Positions 1 to 8,899 of a stretch of DNA of 64,000 bases are shown piece by piece. The stretch covers positions 806,001-870,000 of the forward strand of contig NZ_AWXE01000004.1 in assembly GCF_000469155.1 (NCBI RefSeq), read 5' to 3'. The position numbers were made by a program, and so were the translations under genes. Origin of the DNA: Candidatus Micropelagos thuwalensis. GTDB lineage: Bacteria; Pseudomonadota; Alphaproteobacteria; RS24. Each line of letters opens with the position of its first letter. Within the stretch, counting starts at the first letter, position 1. The notes under the pieces were generated by a model, which ran no database searches, was not told the origin of the DNA, and worked only from the letters and a program-made list of their open reading frames with translations.

Positions 1-1894
1 TGGAAATCATTTCCTTTCTTTCTGCCGCGCTGACGCGCCCGGCGCGGACAGCATTTTCAACAATCACCTTAAATGTATCGACCATACGGCGCGGATCATA
101 TTCGACATAGCTCAAAACTTCAGAAACCGTATCGCCTTCTTGCTCATGCATCATCTCGAAACTTCCATCTGGTTTTAACTCAATGGTTACAACATTCGTA
201 TCGCCAAAAAGATTGTGCAAATCACCCAGAGTTTCCTGATAGGCGCCGACAAAAAATACACCCAGATAATATTCTTCACCTGCCATAAGGTCATGCACAG
301 GGAGGGCGTTGGATACGCCTTTTTCGAGGACAAAGCGATCAATTTTGCCGTCGCTATCGCATGTAATGTCACTAAGAATAGCTTCTCTTTGAGGTTTTTC
401 ATTTAACCTTTGTAAGGGTGCAATAGGGTGAATTTGATCTATCGCCCATATATCTGGCAAACTTTGGAATAGAGAGAAATTGCAATGGAAAATATCGGCA
501 GCTTGTTCTAGCGCATTAACCATATCTTCACCAATGCTGGTTGTATCGCATTGATGGGCGGGTAGAAGCAGGTTTTTAATCCTGTTCATCAAATACAAAT
601 ATGTCCGTTCGGATTTTGCGGTCATTGCTAGATTGATCTGATTGCTTTGGAAAAGACTCCGCACCTCATCGCGGTAATATTGCAAATCGTTCCAGCATTC
701 TTGTAATCTTTCATGTGTAAGATAGGTCTCAATTTCTAGCATTTTCGTTAAAAGCGGATGGTCATCATCTGCCGCATCAACCTTTAATGTGCTGTCAAAA
801 TGGGTTGCTTCAAGAACGTTGAATAACAGCATTGAGGATTGCGCAACACAGGCGCGCCCGCTTTCCGTAACAATCACAGGATGCGGCAGGTCATGGGAGT
901 CCATCATATCTTTCACGGTCTCAATAATATTCAAACAATATTCACTCAAAGAATAATTTACCGAATTTGCAGAGGCGACATGTTCACCCGTATAGTCAAC
1001 CCCAAGACCGCCGCCAAGATCGAGGTGAGTCAGCGGTGCGCCCTCGCGTTGCAATTCGACAAAAAACCGAGCCGCTTCCTGTGTGGCGTGACGGATTTCA
1101 ATAATATTAGGTACCTGACTGCCCAGATGCGAGTGTTGCAGGACCAGCCAATCAAGCGCGTTATGCTGGCGAAGTTTTTCAACAACATCCATGACCTGTG
1201 GAATACTTAAACCGAAAGTGCTGCGATCCCCGCTGGATTTTGCCCAGTTGCCGCTGACAGTATAAGTCAGTTTCACGCGGATACCGAGTTGCGGGATAAT
1301 GTCTGTTTCTTTTGCAACATCAAGCACCAGATCGAGTTCGCGTGGGCTTTCGAGCACCAGAAAACAATTATAGCCCAGCTTTTGCGCCATGAGGGCAAGT
1401 CTAACAAATTCACTATCTTTGATACCGTTACAGATAATCGCGGCTTCTTTTGAGAGATTATGCGACAGGGCAATCAAAAGTTCTGCTTTAGAGCCGACTT
1501 CCAGACCAAAATCATAGGGCCGCCCAAATTCAACAATCCTGTCTACGACAGGGGCTTGCTGGTTCACTTTGACCGGAAATACACCGCGATATTTGCCTTT
1601 ATAGGCCAGTTCATCAATCGCTGCGTTGAATGAAATGTTAATTTGGTCAATACGGCTTCTGAGGAAATTTGTGACACGCAATAAAACTGGGGCCGTAATT
1701 CCCCGCTGGTCAAGGTTCTTGATAATCTCGGTTAGGTCGGTTGGTATACTGTCAGGCTTTTCGGGTTGGCACAGGCCGATATGACCATTTTCCAGTATTG
1801 TGATAAGGCCATCACCCCAGCGGGAGATACCGTATATATCCTCGGTTAGTAGGTCTTTATCGAAATAATCAGAAATAGTGATGCCAGCAGACAT
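1..1894 (-). CDS. speA: biosynthetic arginine decarboxylase, 3' end outside window
   Basis: Converts arginine to agmatine and CO2 in polyamine synthesis and uses PLP. I translated the minus strand from the ATG at 1894; the frame stays open to base 1, so about 631 residues are visible and only a short C-terminal tail is missing. The PLP-lysine segment reads VFPVKVNQ and the glycine-rich phosphate-binding segment reads LDLGGGLGVDYTG; both are typical of the SpeA (fold III) family. The upstream stretch reads GAGGAGGGCGTTATG, giving a strong ribosome site. It lies downstream of the amt terminator on the same strand, so it probably has its own promoter in the short gap 1895-1960. Family assignment is firm; in vivo role is inferred. 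Confidence 0.95.
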   Translation of the reverse strand, partial: MSAGITISDYFDKDLLTEDIYGISRWGDGLITILENGHIGLCQPEKPDSIPTDLTEIIKNLDQRGITAPVLLRVTNFLRSRIDQINISFNAAIDELAYKGKYRGVFPVKVNQQAPVVDRIVEFGRPYDFGLEVGSKAELLIALSHNLSKEAAIICNGIKDSEFVRLALMAQKLGYNCFLVLESPRELDLVLDVAKETDIIPQLGIRVKLTYTVSGNWAKSSGDRSTFGLSIPQVMDVVEKLRQHNALDWLVLQHSHLGSQVPNIIEIRHATQEAARFFVELQREGAPLTHLDLGGGLGVDYTGEHVASANSVNYSLSEYCLNIIETVKDMMDSHDLPHPVIVTESGRACVAQSSMLLFNVLEATHFDSTLKVDAADDDHPLLTKMLEIETYLTHERLQECWNDLQYYRDEVRSLFQSNQINLAMTAKSERTYLYLMNRIKNLLLPAHQCDTTSIGEDMVNALEQAADIFHCNFSLFQSLPDIWAIDQIHPIAPLQRLNEKPQREAILSDITCDSDGKIDRFVLEKGVSNALPVHDLMAGEEYYLGVFFVGAYQETLGDLHNLFGDTNVVTIELKPDGSFEMMHEQEGDTVSEVLSYVEYDPRRMVDTFKVIVENAVRAGRVSAAERKEMIS

Positions 1895-1961
1895 AACGCC
1901 CTCCTCATAAACATGTTTTCGCATAAATCTTTGCAAGGATAAGGTCAACAATAAATAAAAA

Positions 1962-1984
1962 CCCCGGGAGCATCGCTCCCGGGG
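1962..1984 (-). terminator. intrinsic terminator after amtB
   Basis: A perfect 9-bp stem (CCCCGGGAG with CTCCCGGGG, loop of 5) is followed on the minus strand by TTTTTATTT. It sits 46 bases past the amtB stop and separates the ammonium operon from speA. Its GC-rich arm is almost the same as that of the terminator after the other amt gene. Confidence 0.9.
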
Positions 1985-2030
1985 TCAAACTTAACAGGAA
2001 GGAGGGTGGACCTGTTGTTTTGAGCTAAAC

Positions 2031-3347
2031 TTAACGAGTAAATTCCGGATAGGCTTCAATGCCCAATTCAGATTTATCTAGCCCGTTTAGCTCTTCTTCT
2101 TCACTGACGCGAATACCGACAGTAAATTTAAGGAGCATCCAACCAATGGCACTCGCAATAACCGCGAAGACTCCGATGGAAACCACGCCGAGGAATTGAG
2201 TGCCAAAAGCTGCGCCTGAATTGCTCAATGGTACAATCATCGTACCCCAAATGCCGCAAACCAAATGTGCTGGAATTGCGCCGACAACATCGTCAATTTT
2301 AAGCTTGTCTAGCAATGGAACAGCAAGAACAACTAAGATGCCGCCGACTGCACCAATAAATAGGGCTTGACCTATTGACGGCGCCAGTGGTTCAGCCGTG
2401 ATGGAAACCAGACCACCAATCGCGCCGTTAAGAGCCATTGTGAGGTCAACTTTGCCATAAAGAAGCTGTGTTGCAATCATCGCGGCTACAACGCCCGCTG
2501 CAGCGGCCATATTTGTGTTGATGAAGATATCTGCAACGGCTGCTGCATCAATGGCTGAGCCCAGGGCGAGTTGTGAACCGCCATTAAATCCGAACCAGCC
2601 AAGCCACAAGATAAATGTACCCAATGTCGCGAGTGGCATTGATGAACCAGGGATAGGTGTTACGGATCCGTCAGCACCATATTTTCCAGCGCGTGCGCCG
2701 AGCAGAATTGCTCCTACGAGAGCAGCCCAACCCCCCACAGAGTGAACGAGTGTTGAACCAGCGAAATCTGAGAAACCTGCAGCAGAAAGCCAGCCGCCGC
2801 CCCAAACCCATGAGGCCTGAATTGGGTAAATAAATGCAGTCAACAAAATAACAAAGCCTAGGAAAGGCCAGAGCTTGATACGTTCAGCGACTGTTCCTGA
2901 TACGATAGAGGCGGCTGTTGCCACAAACACCATCTGGAAGTACCAGTCTGAGCCTGTAGAATAGCCCCCTGAGAAATCAGGTGTGTCAGCTGTAAGAGCA
3001 GAGTCATCGCCACCCCAAATGCTGAGGCTGCCGAGATAACCGCCTTCGTCAATACCATAAAGAAGGTTGTAACCAACCAGATAGAACATGATGCCTGCAA
3101 CTGAATAGAGCGAGATATTCTTGACACAAATCGTGCCGACATTTTTTGCTCTAACCATGCCGCTTTCGAGCATGGCAAAACCTGCGGCCATAAACATGAC
3201 AAGAAATCCACACATAAGGAACAGCAATGTATTAAATACATAAGCAGACTCCGCTGCTGTAGTTTCAGCCTGAACTGGTCCAGCGAAGAGAACGAGTCCG
3301 AGTGTAGTGACCGATAGGCATGTAAGGAATTTCGGTAAATTAATCAT
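2031..3347 (-). CDS. amtB: ammonium transporter, Amt family
   Basis: Inner-membrane ammonium channel of 438 residues. The N-terminus carries a signal peptide ending near VQAE, then the eleven-helix Amt core. Both pore histidines can be seen, in GSTLVHSVGGWAAL and in VVGAIPAHLVCGIWGT. The gene starts 9 bases after glnK, the classical glnK-amtB pairing in which PII plugs the channel when nitrogen is plentiful. A second, closely similar Amt is encoded just upstream. The C-terminal tail ends LGIEAYPEFTR, the cytoplasmic region that in this family transmits PII binding. Confidence 0.97.
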   Translation of the reverse strand: MINLPKFLTCLSVTTLGLVLFAGPVQAETTAAESAYVFNTLLFLMCGFLVMFMAAGFAMLESGMVRAKNVGTICVKNISLYSVAGIMFYLVGYNLLYGIDEGGYLGSLSIWGGDDSALTADTPDFSGGYSTGSDWYFQMVFVATAASIVSGTVAERIKLWPFLGFVILLTAFIYPIQASWVWGGGWLSAAGFSDFAGSTLVHSVGGWAALVGAILLGARAGKYGADGSVTPIPGSSMPLATLGTFILWLGWFGFNGGSQLALGSAIDAAAVADIFINTNMAAAAGVVAAMIATQLLYGKVDLTMALNGAIGGLVSITAEPLAPSIGQALFIGAVGGILVVLAVPLLDKLKIDDVVGAIPAHLVCGIWGTMIVPLSNSGAAFGTQFLGVVSIGVFAVIASAIGWMLLKFTVGIRVSEEEELNGLDKSELGIEAYPEFTR

Positions 3348-3356
3348 TTTTTTCTC

Positions 3357-3716
<360 letters not shown>

Positions 3717-3726
3717 TTATCGTTAA

Positions 3727-3759
3727 AAAAAACCCCGGGAGATAGATCCCCCAGGGCAA
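3727..3759 (-). terminator. intrinsic terminator between amt and glnK
   Basis: Read on the minus strand, an imperfect 10-bp stem (CCCTGGGGGA with TCTCCCGGGG, two G-U pairs) precedes a run of eight T. It lies between the upstream amt stop and the glnK start, where there is little room for a separate promoter. It may act as a partial terminator that lowers glnK-amtB expression relative to the first amt. Confidence 0.8.
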
Positions 3760-3771
3760 TAATGTGGACTA

Positions 3772-5091
3772 TCAGGACTTAGAAAATTCCGGATAGGCCT
3801 CTAGACCGAATTCGGTAACATCCATACCTGCAAGTTCATCTTCGACTGTCACACGCAGACCGATGGTATATTTTAGCACCGTCCATGTAATGAAGCTGGC
3901 AACAAAGGCGAAGATTGCAACACTAATAACGCCCACAAACTGACCGAAATAGCTCGCATCGCCATTTGTTAGTGGGACAATCATGGTGCCCCAAATTCCG
4001 CAAACCAAGTGAGCAGGAATAGCGCCAACAACATCGTCAATTTTCATTTTCAGCAATAGTGGTGTCGTGACAGCCACAAGTATACCACCTACGGCACCGA
4101 TGAATACGGCCGCGCCAATACTAGGGGCAAGAGGTTCGGCTGTAATAGCAACCAGACCACCAATAGCACCATTAAGGGCGACTACAATGTCAACCTTGCC
4201 GTAAAGGAGTTGTGAGGTAATCATTGCAAACATCACACCTGCAGCAGCAGCAAGGTTGGTATTAATGAAAATATTAGATATAGCGACTGAGTCCAGTGCT
4301 GAACCCAATGCAAGCTGTGATCCACCGTTAAAGCCGAACCAGCCGAGCCACAAGATGAATGCACCAAGTGTTGCTAGCGGGATTGACGAACCGGGAAAAG
4401 ATGTTACTGACCCGTCTTCATTGAAGCGACCTGTACGTGAGCCAATGACGATTGCACCAGCAAGAGCTGCCCAACCACCTGTAGAGTGTACCAAAGTTGA
4501 ACCAGCGAAATCAGAGAATGCAAAGTTAGCATCCAAGAAACCGCCGCCCCACTCCCATCCTCCAACAATCGGATAGATGAAACCAGTTAGAACAAGCGTG
4601 AAGATAAGGAAAGGCCATATTTTTAGACGCTCGGCTATTGTTCCTGAGACTATTGAGGCAGTTGTTGCGCAGAAAACCATCTGGAAATACCAATCAGAGC
4701 CAGATGCATAACCACCAGAATAATCTGGTGTCTCAGCCCCAACAGCCAGATCATCAGCTGTCCAAACACTTAAACCTCCGACAAATCCACCTTCATCGAC
4801 GCCATACATAAGGTTATAACCAACGAGCCAATAAAGAAGGCCTGCTGTGGAATACAGCGAGATATTCTTGATACAAATCGCTGCAGCGTTTTTAGATCGA
4901 ACACTACCTGCTTCCAACATGGCGAAGCCTGCAGCCATAAACATGACCAAGAAACCGCACACAAGGAAGAGGAAAGTATTGAATACATATTGGGTTTCAG
5001 CGCTTACCTCTGCATGGGCAATTCCGGCAATTAATGCAAAAATTCCAAAGAAGATAAAAAACTGAAATCCAGGTTTTTTAATAAAAGACAT
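3772..5091 (-). CDS. amt: ammonium transporter, second Amt paralogue
   Basis: Second Amt channel, 439 residues from the ATG at 5091; an ATG one codon upstream is possible, but the AGGGAG ribosome site fits the second better. It has the same plan as the neighbouring AmtB: signal peptide, eleven membrane helices, pore histidines in GSTLVHSTGGWAAL and VVGAIPAHLVCGIWGT, and the tail LGLEAYPEFSKS shape. The two proteins match over most of their length, pointing to tandem duplication around glnK. A predicted porin lies 55 bases upstream with no terminator between, so the two are probably co-transcribed. Confidence 0.95.
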   Translation of the reverse strand: MSFIKKPGFQFFIFFGIFALIAGIAHAEVSAETQYVFNTFLFLVCGFLVMFMAAGFAMLEAGSVRSKNAAAICIKNISLYSTAGLLYWLVGYNLMYGVDEGGFVGGLSVWTADDLAVGAETPDYSGGYASGSDWYFQMVFCATTASIVSGTIAERLKIWPFLIFTLVLTGFIYPIVGGWEWGGGFLDANFAFSDFAGSTLVHSTGGWAALAGAIVIGSRTGRFNEDGSVTSFPGSSIPLATLGAFILWLGWFGFNGGSQLALGSALDSVAISNIFINTNLAAAAGVMFAMITSQLLYGKVDIVVALNGAIGGLVAITAEPLAPSIGAAVFIGAVGGILVAVTTPLLLKMKIDDVVGAIPAHLVCGIWGTMIVPLTNGDASYFGQFVGVISVAIFAFVASFITWTVLKYTIGLRVTVEDELAGMDVTEFGLEAYPEFSKS

Positions 5092-5146
5092 CATTTACTC
5101 CCTATTATTAAAATGAAAATACAGTCGTTAAAAAATTAAATGATTG

Positions 5147-5821
5147 TTAGAAACCAATTCCGTAAGAGACGAAGATTTTCATGTCTTCATCGTTGGCGAA
5201 AAACTCATCATCAACTTGACTAAATGTGAGTGAAAAATCGTCTTTGGAAATTGTCATTCCGAAGTCAGTTTGCTCATCTGCCTCGGAGTCTTTGTCATAA
5301 ATTCCGTAATGGAGGCTAACACCGAAATCGCCAGCCAATGGAAGTTCATAATCGAATGACAAGTATGTTTCGTCTCCGCTATCAGCATCATAATCTGCAT
5401 CTACAAGATATGAGTATGTTAATGAAAATCCTGATGCCCCGACTGAGAGGTATACTTCTGAGAAATCGAGGTCGTCACCGCCTGAATACATGTAGGCAAT
5501 GTAACCAACGTCATAACTAAAATCTCCAGCATCACCGGCGTAACCGAAGTAAACATCTTGTTCAGAGTTTGTATCATCTGCAAAATCAACGTTCGATGCC
5601 CAAGTGCCTGCATAGAAGCCTCCAGCAGAGAAATCTAGCCCACCAGATATGGCTGCTTGGTCATCGGTCTGAGTCATACCGCGCCAAACGTAATTGTTCG
5701 TGAAACCGATGTTACCCTCTAGTGAAGACTCTGCTTTTGCTGGGGCTGCCAAAGATGCAGAACCAAGCAAAAGTCCAATTGCTGTTGTTTTTACCAAATG
5801 GTCTTTGAGTGAAATTAACAT
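5147..5821 (-). CDS. TorF/Gcw_chp family putative outer-membrane porin
   Basis: Protein of 224 residues. I chose the ATG at 5821 because AAAGGA lies 8 bases ahead and a signal peptide follows directly, ending at PAKAESS. The mature part starts NIGFTNNYVWRGMTQTDDQ, the signature of the Gcw_chp (TIGR02001) family, and consists of alternating beta strands ending in an aromatic residue (SYGIGF), as expected for a small beta-barrel. This family is commonly found with glnK and amt genes in Proteobacteria. I infer that it lets a small nitrogen solute cross the outer membrane; the substrate is not shown by the sequence. Confidence 0.8.
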   Translation of the reverse strand: MLISLKDHLVKTTAIGLLLGSASLAAPAKAESSLEGNIGFTNNYVWRGMTQTDDQAAISGGLDFSAGGFYAGTWASNVDFADDTNSEQDVYFGYAGDAGDFSYDVGYIAYMYSGGDDLDFSEVYLSVGASGFSLTYSYLVDADYDADSGDETYLSFDYELPLAGDFGVSLHYGIYDKDSEADEQTDFGMTISKDDFSLTFSQVDDEFFANDEDMKIFVSYGIGF

Positions 5822-6114
5822 TTTTAAAATCCTTTCAATGTTGTTCAATATGCAAGGAGGGCTTGCATGTACGTGTATATTCACGAACTGTGCCAAAAAT
5901 TTATTATGTGAGGGTTATATTTTATAAATAATTGATATTATTGATTAAATTTCAAATAAATGGCTTCCAGATAGTTTTTTAAGCCTATATGATGCTTCTG
6001 AAGACCTGTATATTTTGCCTATTAATTAATCAAATAAGATATATGATTAAATATTGAGCATATTTTAAACGGTTCGGCTGACAAGTTTAGATTAATGAAA
6101 ATAACGCGTGATCA
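5822..6114. other. AT-rich gap upstream of the porin-amt operon
   Basis: No gene or RNA is visible in these 293 bases. It must hold the promoter of the porin-amt-glnK-amtB block and the end of the iron-binding protein transcript. A sequence reading TTGGCACAGTTCGTGA on the minus strand (5882-5897) matches the -24 part of a sigma-54 promoter but lacks the GC at -12, so I do not call it. Confidence 0.4.
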
Positions 6115-7188
6115 TTATCTATCATAGCCAACAATATCGACTAATCGGCTCGCTTTTGTCCGGTTAGCGGCAATATCAGCCGCATGGGTCGTGTCTGGAT
6201 TCAGTATGCCCCATGATTGAAGAAGCGGCGAGGGTAAGGTATCGGCTCTGACGGGGTATTCGTAGTTTAAATTTGCATAAATTTTCTGGGCTTCCTTCGA
6301 AACTAGAAATTCCATGAGTTTTTGCCCATTATCTTTATTAGGCGCATAACGAGCCATCACCATCCCGGACAAATTAACATGTGTTCCTGTGGTGTGATTA
6401 TCCGGAAAAACCATATGAACGGATTTGGCCCAGTCTTTTTGCTCCGGGTTTTTGTCATTTTCAACCATGGCTCCCATGTAATAAGTGTTGCCGATGGCGA
6501 TATCACATTCCCCGGCATATACCGCACGGACTTGCGCCCTATCGTTGCCTGAAGGCTTGCGGGCGAGGTTTTGTTTCAGGCCGCTAAGCCATTCTTGAGT
6601 TGCCGCTTCGCCATGTTTGGTTAGATAAGCGGCAAACATGGCAAGGTTATAAGGATGTTGCCCGGAACGGGTGCATATCTTCCCTTGCCATTTGGGATCT
6701 GCCAAATCGGTATAGGTGAGTTGTGTTACCTCCGGCAAGCGATTGGAAACAAAGGCTACCCGGGCGCGTTGTGTCAGACCGAACCAGCGATTTTGTTGTC
6801 CGCGAAAAGCTGGTGGGATGTGTTGTATTAAAACATCCGAGTTTACTTCTTGTGCAATCGTCTGTGATGCTTCGAGAAGTCGGGTAATATCCACGGTCAG
6901 TAGAACATCTGCAGGACTGCGCCGCCCCTCAAGTTTGATTTTCTCCAGCAGGCCTTTTTGGGCAAATATGACGTTGACCTTAATCCCAGTTTGGCTCGTA
7001 AATTTGTCAAATAAGGGTTTCACCAGAAAAGGTTGGCGATAAGAGTACACATTTACTTCTTTTTTCAACTCTTCAGCGGATAAGAAACTTGCTATGAAAG
7101 ATGATATTAATAGAAAATAAACAATAAAGAGTTTGCTATGGAGTAAATTTAAAAATATTTTTTTCTCACGAATAATGGATGTAAGCAT
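6115..7188 (-). CDS. ferric-iron ABC transporter substrate-binding protein
   Basis: Periplasmic binding protein of 357 residues in the FbpA/FutA family. A signal peptide spans roughly the first 38 residues, cleaved near SAEE, and the mature protein opens with VNVYSYRQPFLVKPLFDKF, the usual start of Fe(III)-binding family members. The Tyr pair near the C-terminal half (IGNTYYMGAM) matches the tyrosines that coordinate iron in FutA-type proteins. The ribosome site is GGAG, 8 bases before the ATG. No permease or ATPase gene lies beside it, so its transporter partners must be elsewhere. Gap 7189-7332 contains an imperfect AT-rich inverted element resembling a Fur site, too weak to call. Confidence 0.9.
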   Translation of the reverse strand: MLTSIIREKKIFLNLLHSKLFIVYFLLISSFIASFLSAEELKKEVNVYSYRQPFLVKPLFDKFTSQTGIKVNVIFAQKGLLEKIKLEGRRSPADVLLTVDITRLLEASQTIAQEVNSDVLIQHIPPAFRGQQNRWFGLTQRARVAFVSNRLPEVTQLTYTDLADPKWQGKICTRSGQHPYNLAMFAAYLTKHGEAATQEWLSGLKQNLARKPSGNDRAQVRAVYAGECDIAIGNTYYMGAMVENDKNPEQKDWAKSVHMVFPDNHTTGTHVNLSGMVMARYAPNKDNGQKLMEFLVSKEAQKIYANLNYEYPVRADTLPSPLLQSWGILNPDTTHAADIAANRTKASRLVDIVGYDR

Positions 7189-7332
7189 TTTGAAATCTCC
7201 ACTTGAGAAGTAAAACCTAATTCATCCATTATTCTAATTGATAATAAGTTGCAATAGCAATCTTATTTCATTTACTATTTTTAATAATGTGCTCTCGCAA
7301 AAACCTTAAATTGAAACCAAATTTCAGTGGCA

Positions 7333-8151
7333 CTAAGGATTTAATCCCCGCGTTAGACCCAGATATTTTGCATAACGCGCGGGGAAAAGTCTTCTCATAA
7401 TATCAATATGCATTGCATCGCGTCCGATGAGAATTCGTGGACTTTCTTTTTCTATGCCTTTAACAATAATTTTACCTGCATCCATGGGTGTCGTGAAGGC
7501 CATCTGATTGAACCCTTTTTGCAGTTCACTGCGGGCTTCCTCGGTGTCTTCATCTTGGGGGAGGCGGGTGCGTGTGGCGATTTTGGTTCTTACACCTCCC
7601 GGGAAAACAGTTGAGACGCGAACATCATGCTCCAGCATTTCGAGGCGAAGCGCTTCAGAGAAACCGGCAACGGCAAATTTAGCGGCATTATAAGCCGATT
7701 GTGTGGACATGCCGATTAATCCAAGAATGCTTGAGACATTAATTATATGTCCATTATTTTCTTTGATTTGAGAAAGAAAAGCCTGAGTGCCATTAAGAAC
7801 GCCATAGACATTAATGCCCATCATCCATTCCATTTCTTCCATTGTCATTTTTTCAACAGTTACGCGCATGGATACGCCCGCATTATTTAGTAAGAGATCG
7901 GCCCCACCGAAATCTGTTTCGACACGCTTGGCAAGTTCAAACACGGCATCTCTATCGGTAACGTCAAGCTGGAAGTGATCAGCTTTTCCGCCATCATTTT
8001 GAATTAGCTTCGCGGTATCCTCTGCCGCCACTGGATTGAGGTCGTTAACAATGATATGGGCGCCCTTTTGGGCTGCGACTTGGGCTGTTGAGCGACCAAT
8101 GCCATCGCCGCTCCCGGTAATGACGAAAACTTTTCCATTGAGCTGAGTCAT
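7333..8151 (-). CDS. SDR family NAD(P)-dependent oxidoreductase
   Basis: Short-chain dehydrogenase of 272 residues. The ATG at 8151 is preferred over an in-frame TTG two codons upstream because AAGGGG sits 7 bases before it. The Rossmann glycine motif is TGSGDGIG, NNAG is present, the catalytic Ser is in NVSSILG and the Tyr/Lys pair is in YNAAK. Classical SDR architecture is complete. The C-terminal end (IDIMRRLFPARYAKYLG) resembles SDRs that act on lipophilic alcohols or ketones, but the substrate cannot be told. It lies 42 bases downstream of gcrA on the same strand. Confidence 0.93.
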   Translation of the reverse strand: MTQLNGKVFVITGSGDGIGRSTAQVAAQKGAHIIVNDLNPVAAEDTAKLIQNDGGKADHFQLDVTDRDAVFELAKRVETDFGGADLLLNNAGVSMRVTVEKMTMEEMEWMMGINVYGVLNGTQAFLSQIKENNGHIINVSSILGLIGMSTQSAYNAAKFAVAGFSEALRLEMLEHDVRVSTVFPGGVRTKIATRTRLPQDEDTEEARSELQKGFNQMAFTTPMDAGKIIVKGIEKESPRILIGRDAMHIDIMRRLFPARYAKYLGLTRGLNP

Positions 8152-8193
8152 ATACAATCCCCTTTTTAAAGCTTCAGGAGATTACCACGAAGA

Positions 8194-8685
8194 TTAACCT
8201 TGCCCTGAACTTTTTCTGCGACGTCGTTCGACTGGTTGATAAGCCAAAACAATATGAGTTTCGCAATAAGGGCTACCATGTTTGCTTCTCGCGCCACAAA
8301 AATGAAAGCTAGACGTGCCCGGATCACCGATTGGCCATTTGCAGGTATGTTCCGTAAGATTCAACACGCTGGCACGTTCTTCTGGCGATAAAATTGGCTC
8401 AGGCGCGGGGTCATATTTCATTTCGTGTAAACTCTCATCTTTATCATAGGAGAGCTTAGTTCCGGCAATGCTTGGTTGGGACTGCCGTGTTCGAGTGGTC
8501 TGGGTACCTACTTTGGCGGTTGATACCCGCGCAGGTGTCGCACGACCTGAGAGACCAAGACGATGCACTTTACCAATTACCGCATTGCGTGTCACTCCGC
8601 CCATTTGCCTGGCTATCTGGCTCGCACTTAAACCTTCTGTCCAAAGTTTCTTGAGTAATTCTACTCTTTCTTCTGTCCAAGCCAT
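8194..8685 (-). CDS. gcrA: GcrA cell cycle regulator
   Basis: Master cell-cycle transcription factor restricted to Alphaproteobacteria. It binds sigma-70 holoenzyme and promoters with CcrM-methylated GANTC sites. The 163-residue protein has the N-terminal helix-turn-helix (MAWTEERVELLKKLW, then QIARQMGGVTRNAVIGKVHR), a variable linker, and the C-terminal sigma-interacting part with Cys and His residues (HTCKWPIGDPG, FHFCGARS, SPYCETH). The CTCCTGAAT context gives a GGAGACAATC ribosome site. Upstream lie a likely -35/-10 pair, a palindrome and a perfect DnaA box. DnaA control of gcrA is known in Caulobacter. Confidence 0.97.
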   Translation of the reverse strand: MAWTEERVELLKKLWTEGLSASQIARQMGGVTRNAVIGKVHRLGLSGRATPARVSTAKVGTQTTRTRQSQPSIAGTKLSYDKDESLHEMKYDPAPEPILSPEERASVLNLTEHTCKWPIGDPGTSSFHFCGARSKHGSPYCETHIVLAYQPVERRRRKSSGQG

Positions 8686-8758
8686 GATTGTCTCCTGAAT
8701 GCTGCGCGTCTGATACCGATATTGAAAAATTTACTACATCTAGTGGTTAATGTCTTAA

Positions 8759-8786
8759 AATCTACAAGATGTAGAAATAACGTCAA
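8759..8786 (-). promoter_or_regulatory. predicted gcrA promoter
   Basis: On the minus strand TTGACG (8781-8786) is followed after 16 bases by TAGATT (8759-8764). The -35 is close to consensus and the -10 is weak. The spacer contains the palindrome CTACA-AGA-TGTAG (8762-8774). Inferred from sequence only. Confidence 0.45.
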
Positions 8787-8800
8787 TATACTGAAGACCA

Positions 8801-8809
8801 TTATCCACA
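8801..8809 (+). promoter_or_regulatory. DnaA box upstream of gcrA
   Basis: TTATCCACA is a perfect match to the DnaA box consensus TTATNCACA. It lies 116-124 bases before the gcrA start and about 15 bases upstream of the predicted -35, a position suited to activation. The ABC-2 permease gene on the other side starts 91 bases away. Confidence 0.7.
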
Positions 8810-8899
8810 GATGAAATGTTAAGAAACATAGTTTTCCCCAGATTTAAACCCCCAAAATCGGCTATTGCCTGAAACGCGGAGATAATTTATGGCTAAGAC

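Noticed and set aside
5882-5897. Sigma-54-like promoter TTGGCACAGTTCGTGA ahead of the porin-amt operon
   Set aside because: The -24 part matches but the near-invariant GC at -12 is GA.
7215-7265. AT-rich inverted element upstream of the iron-binding protein that resembles a Fur box
   Set aside because: Only a loose match to any Fur or Irr consensus; AT-rich gaps yield such matches easily.
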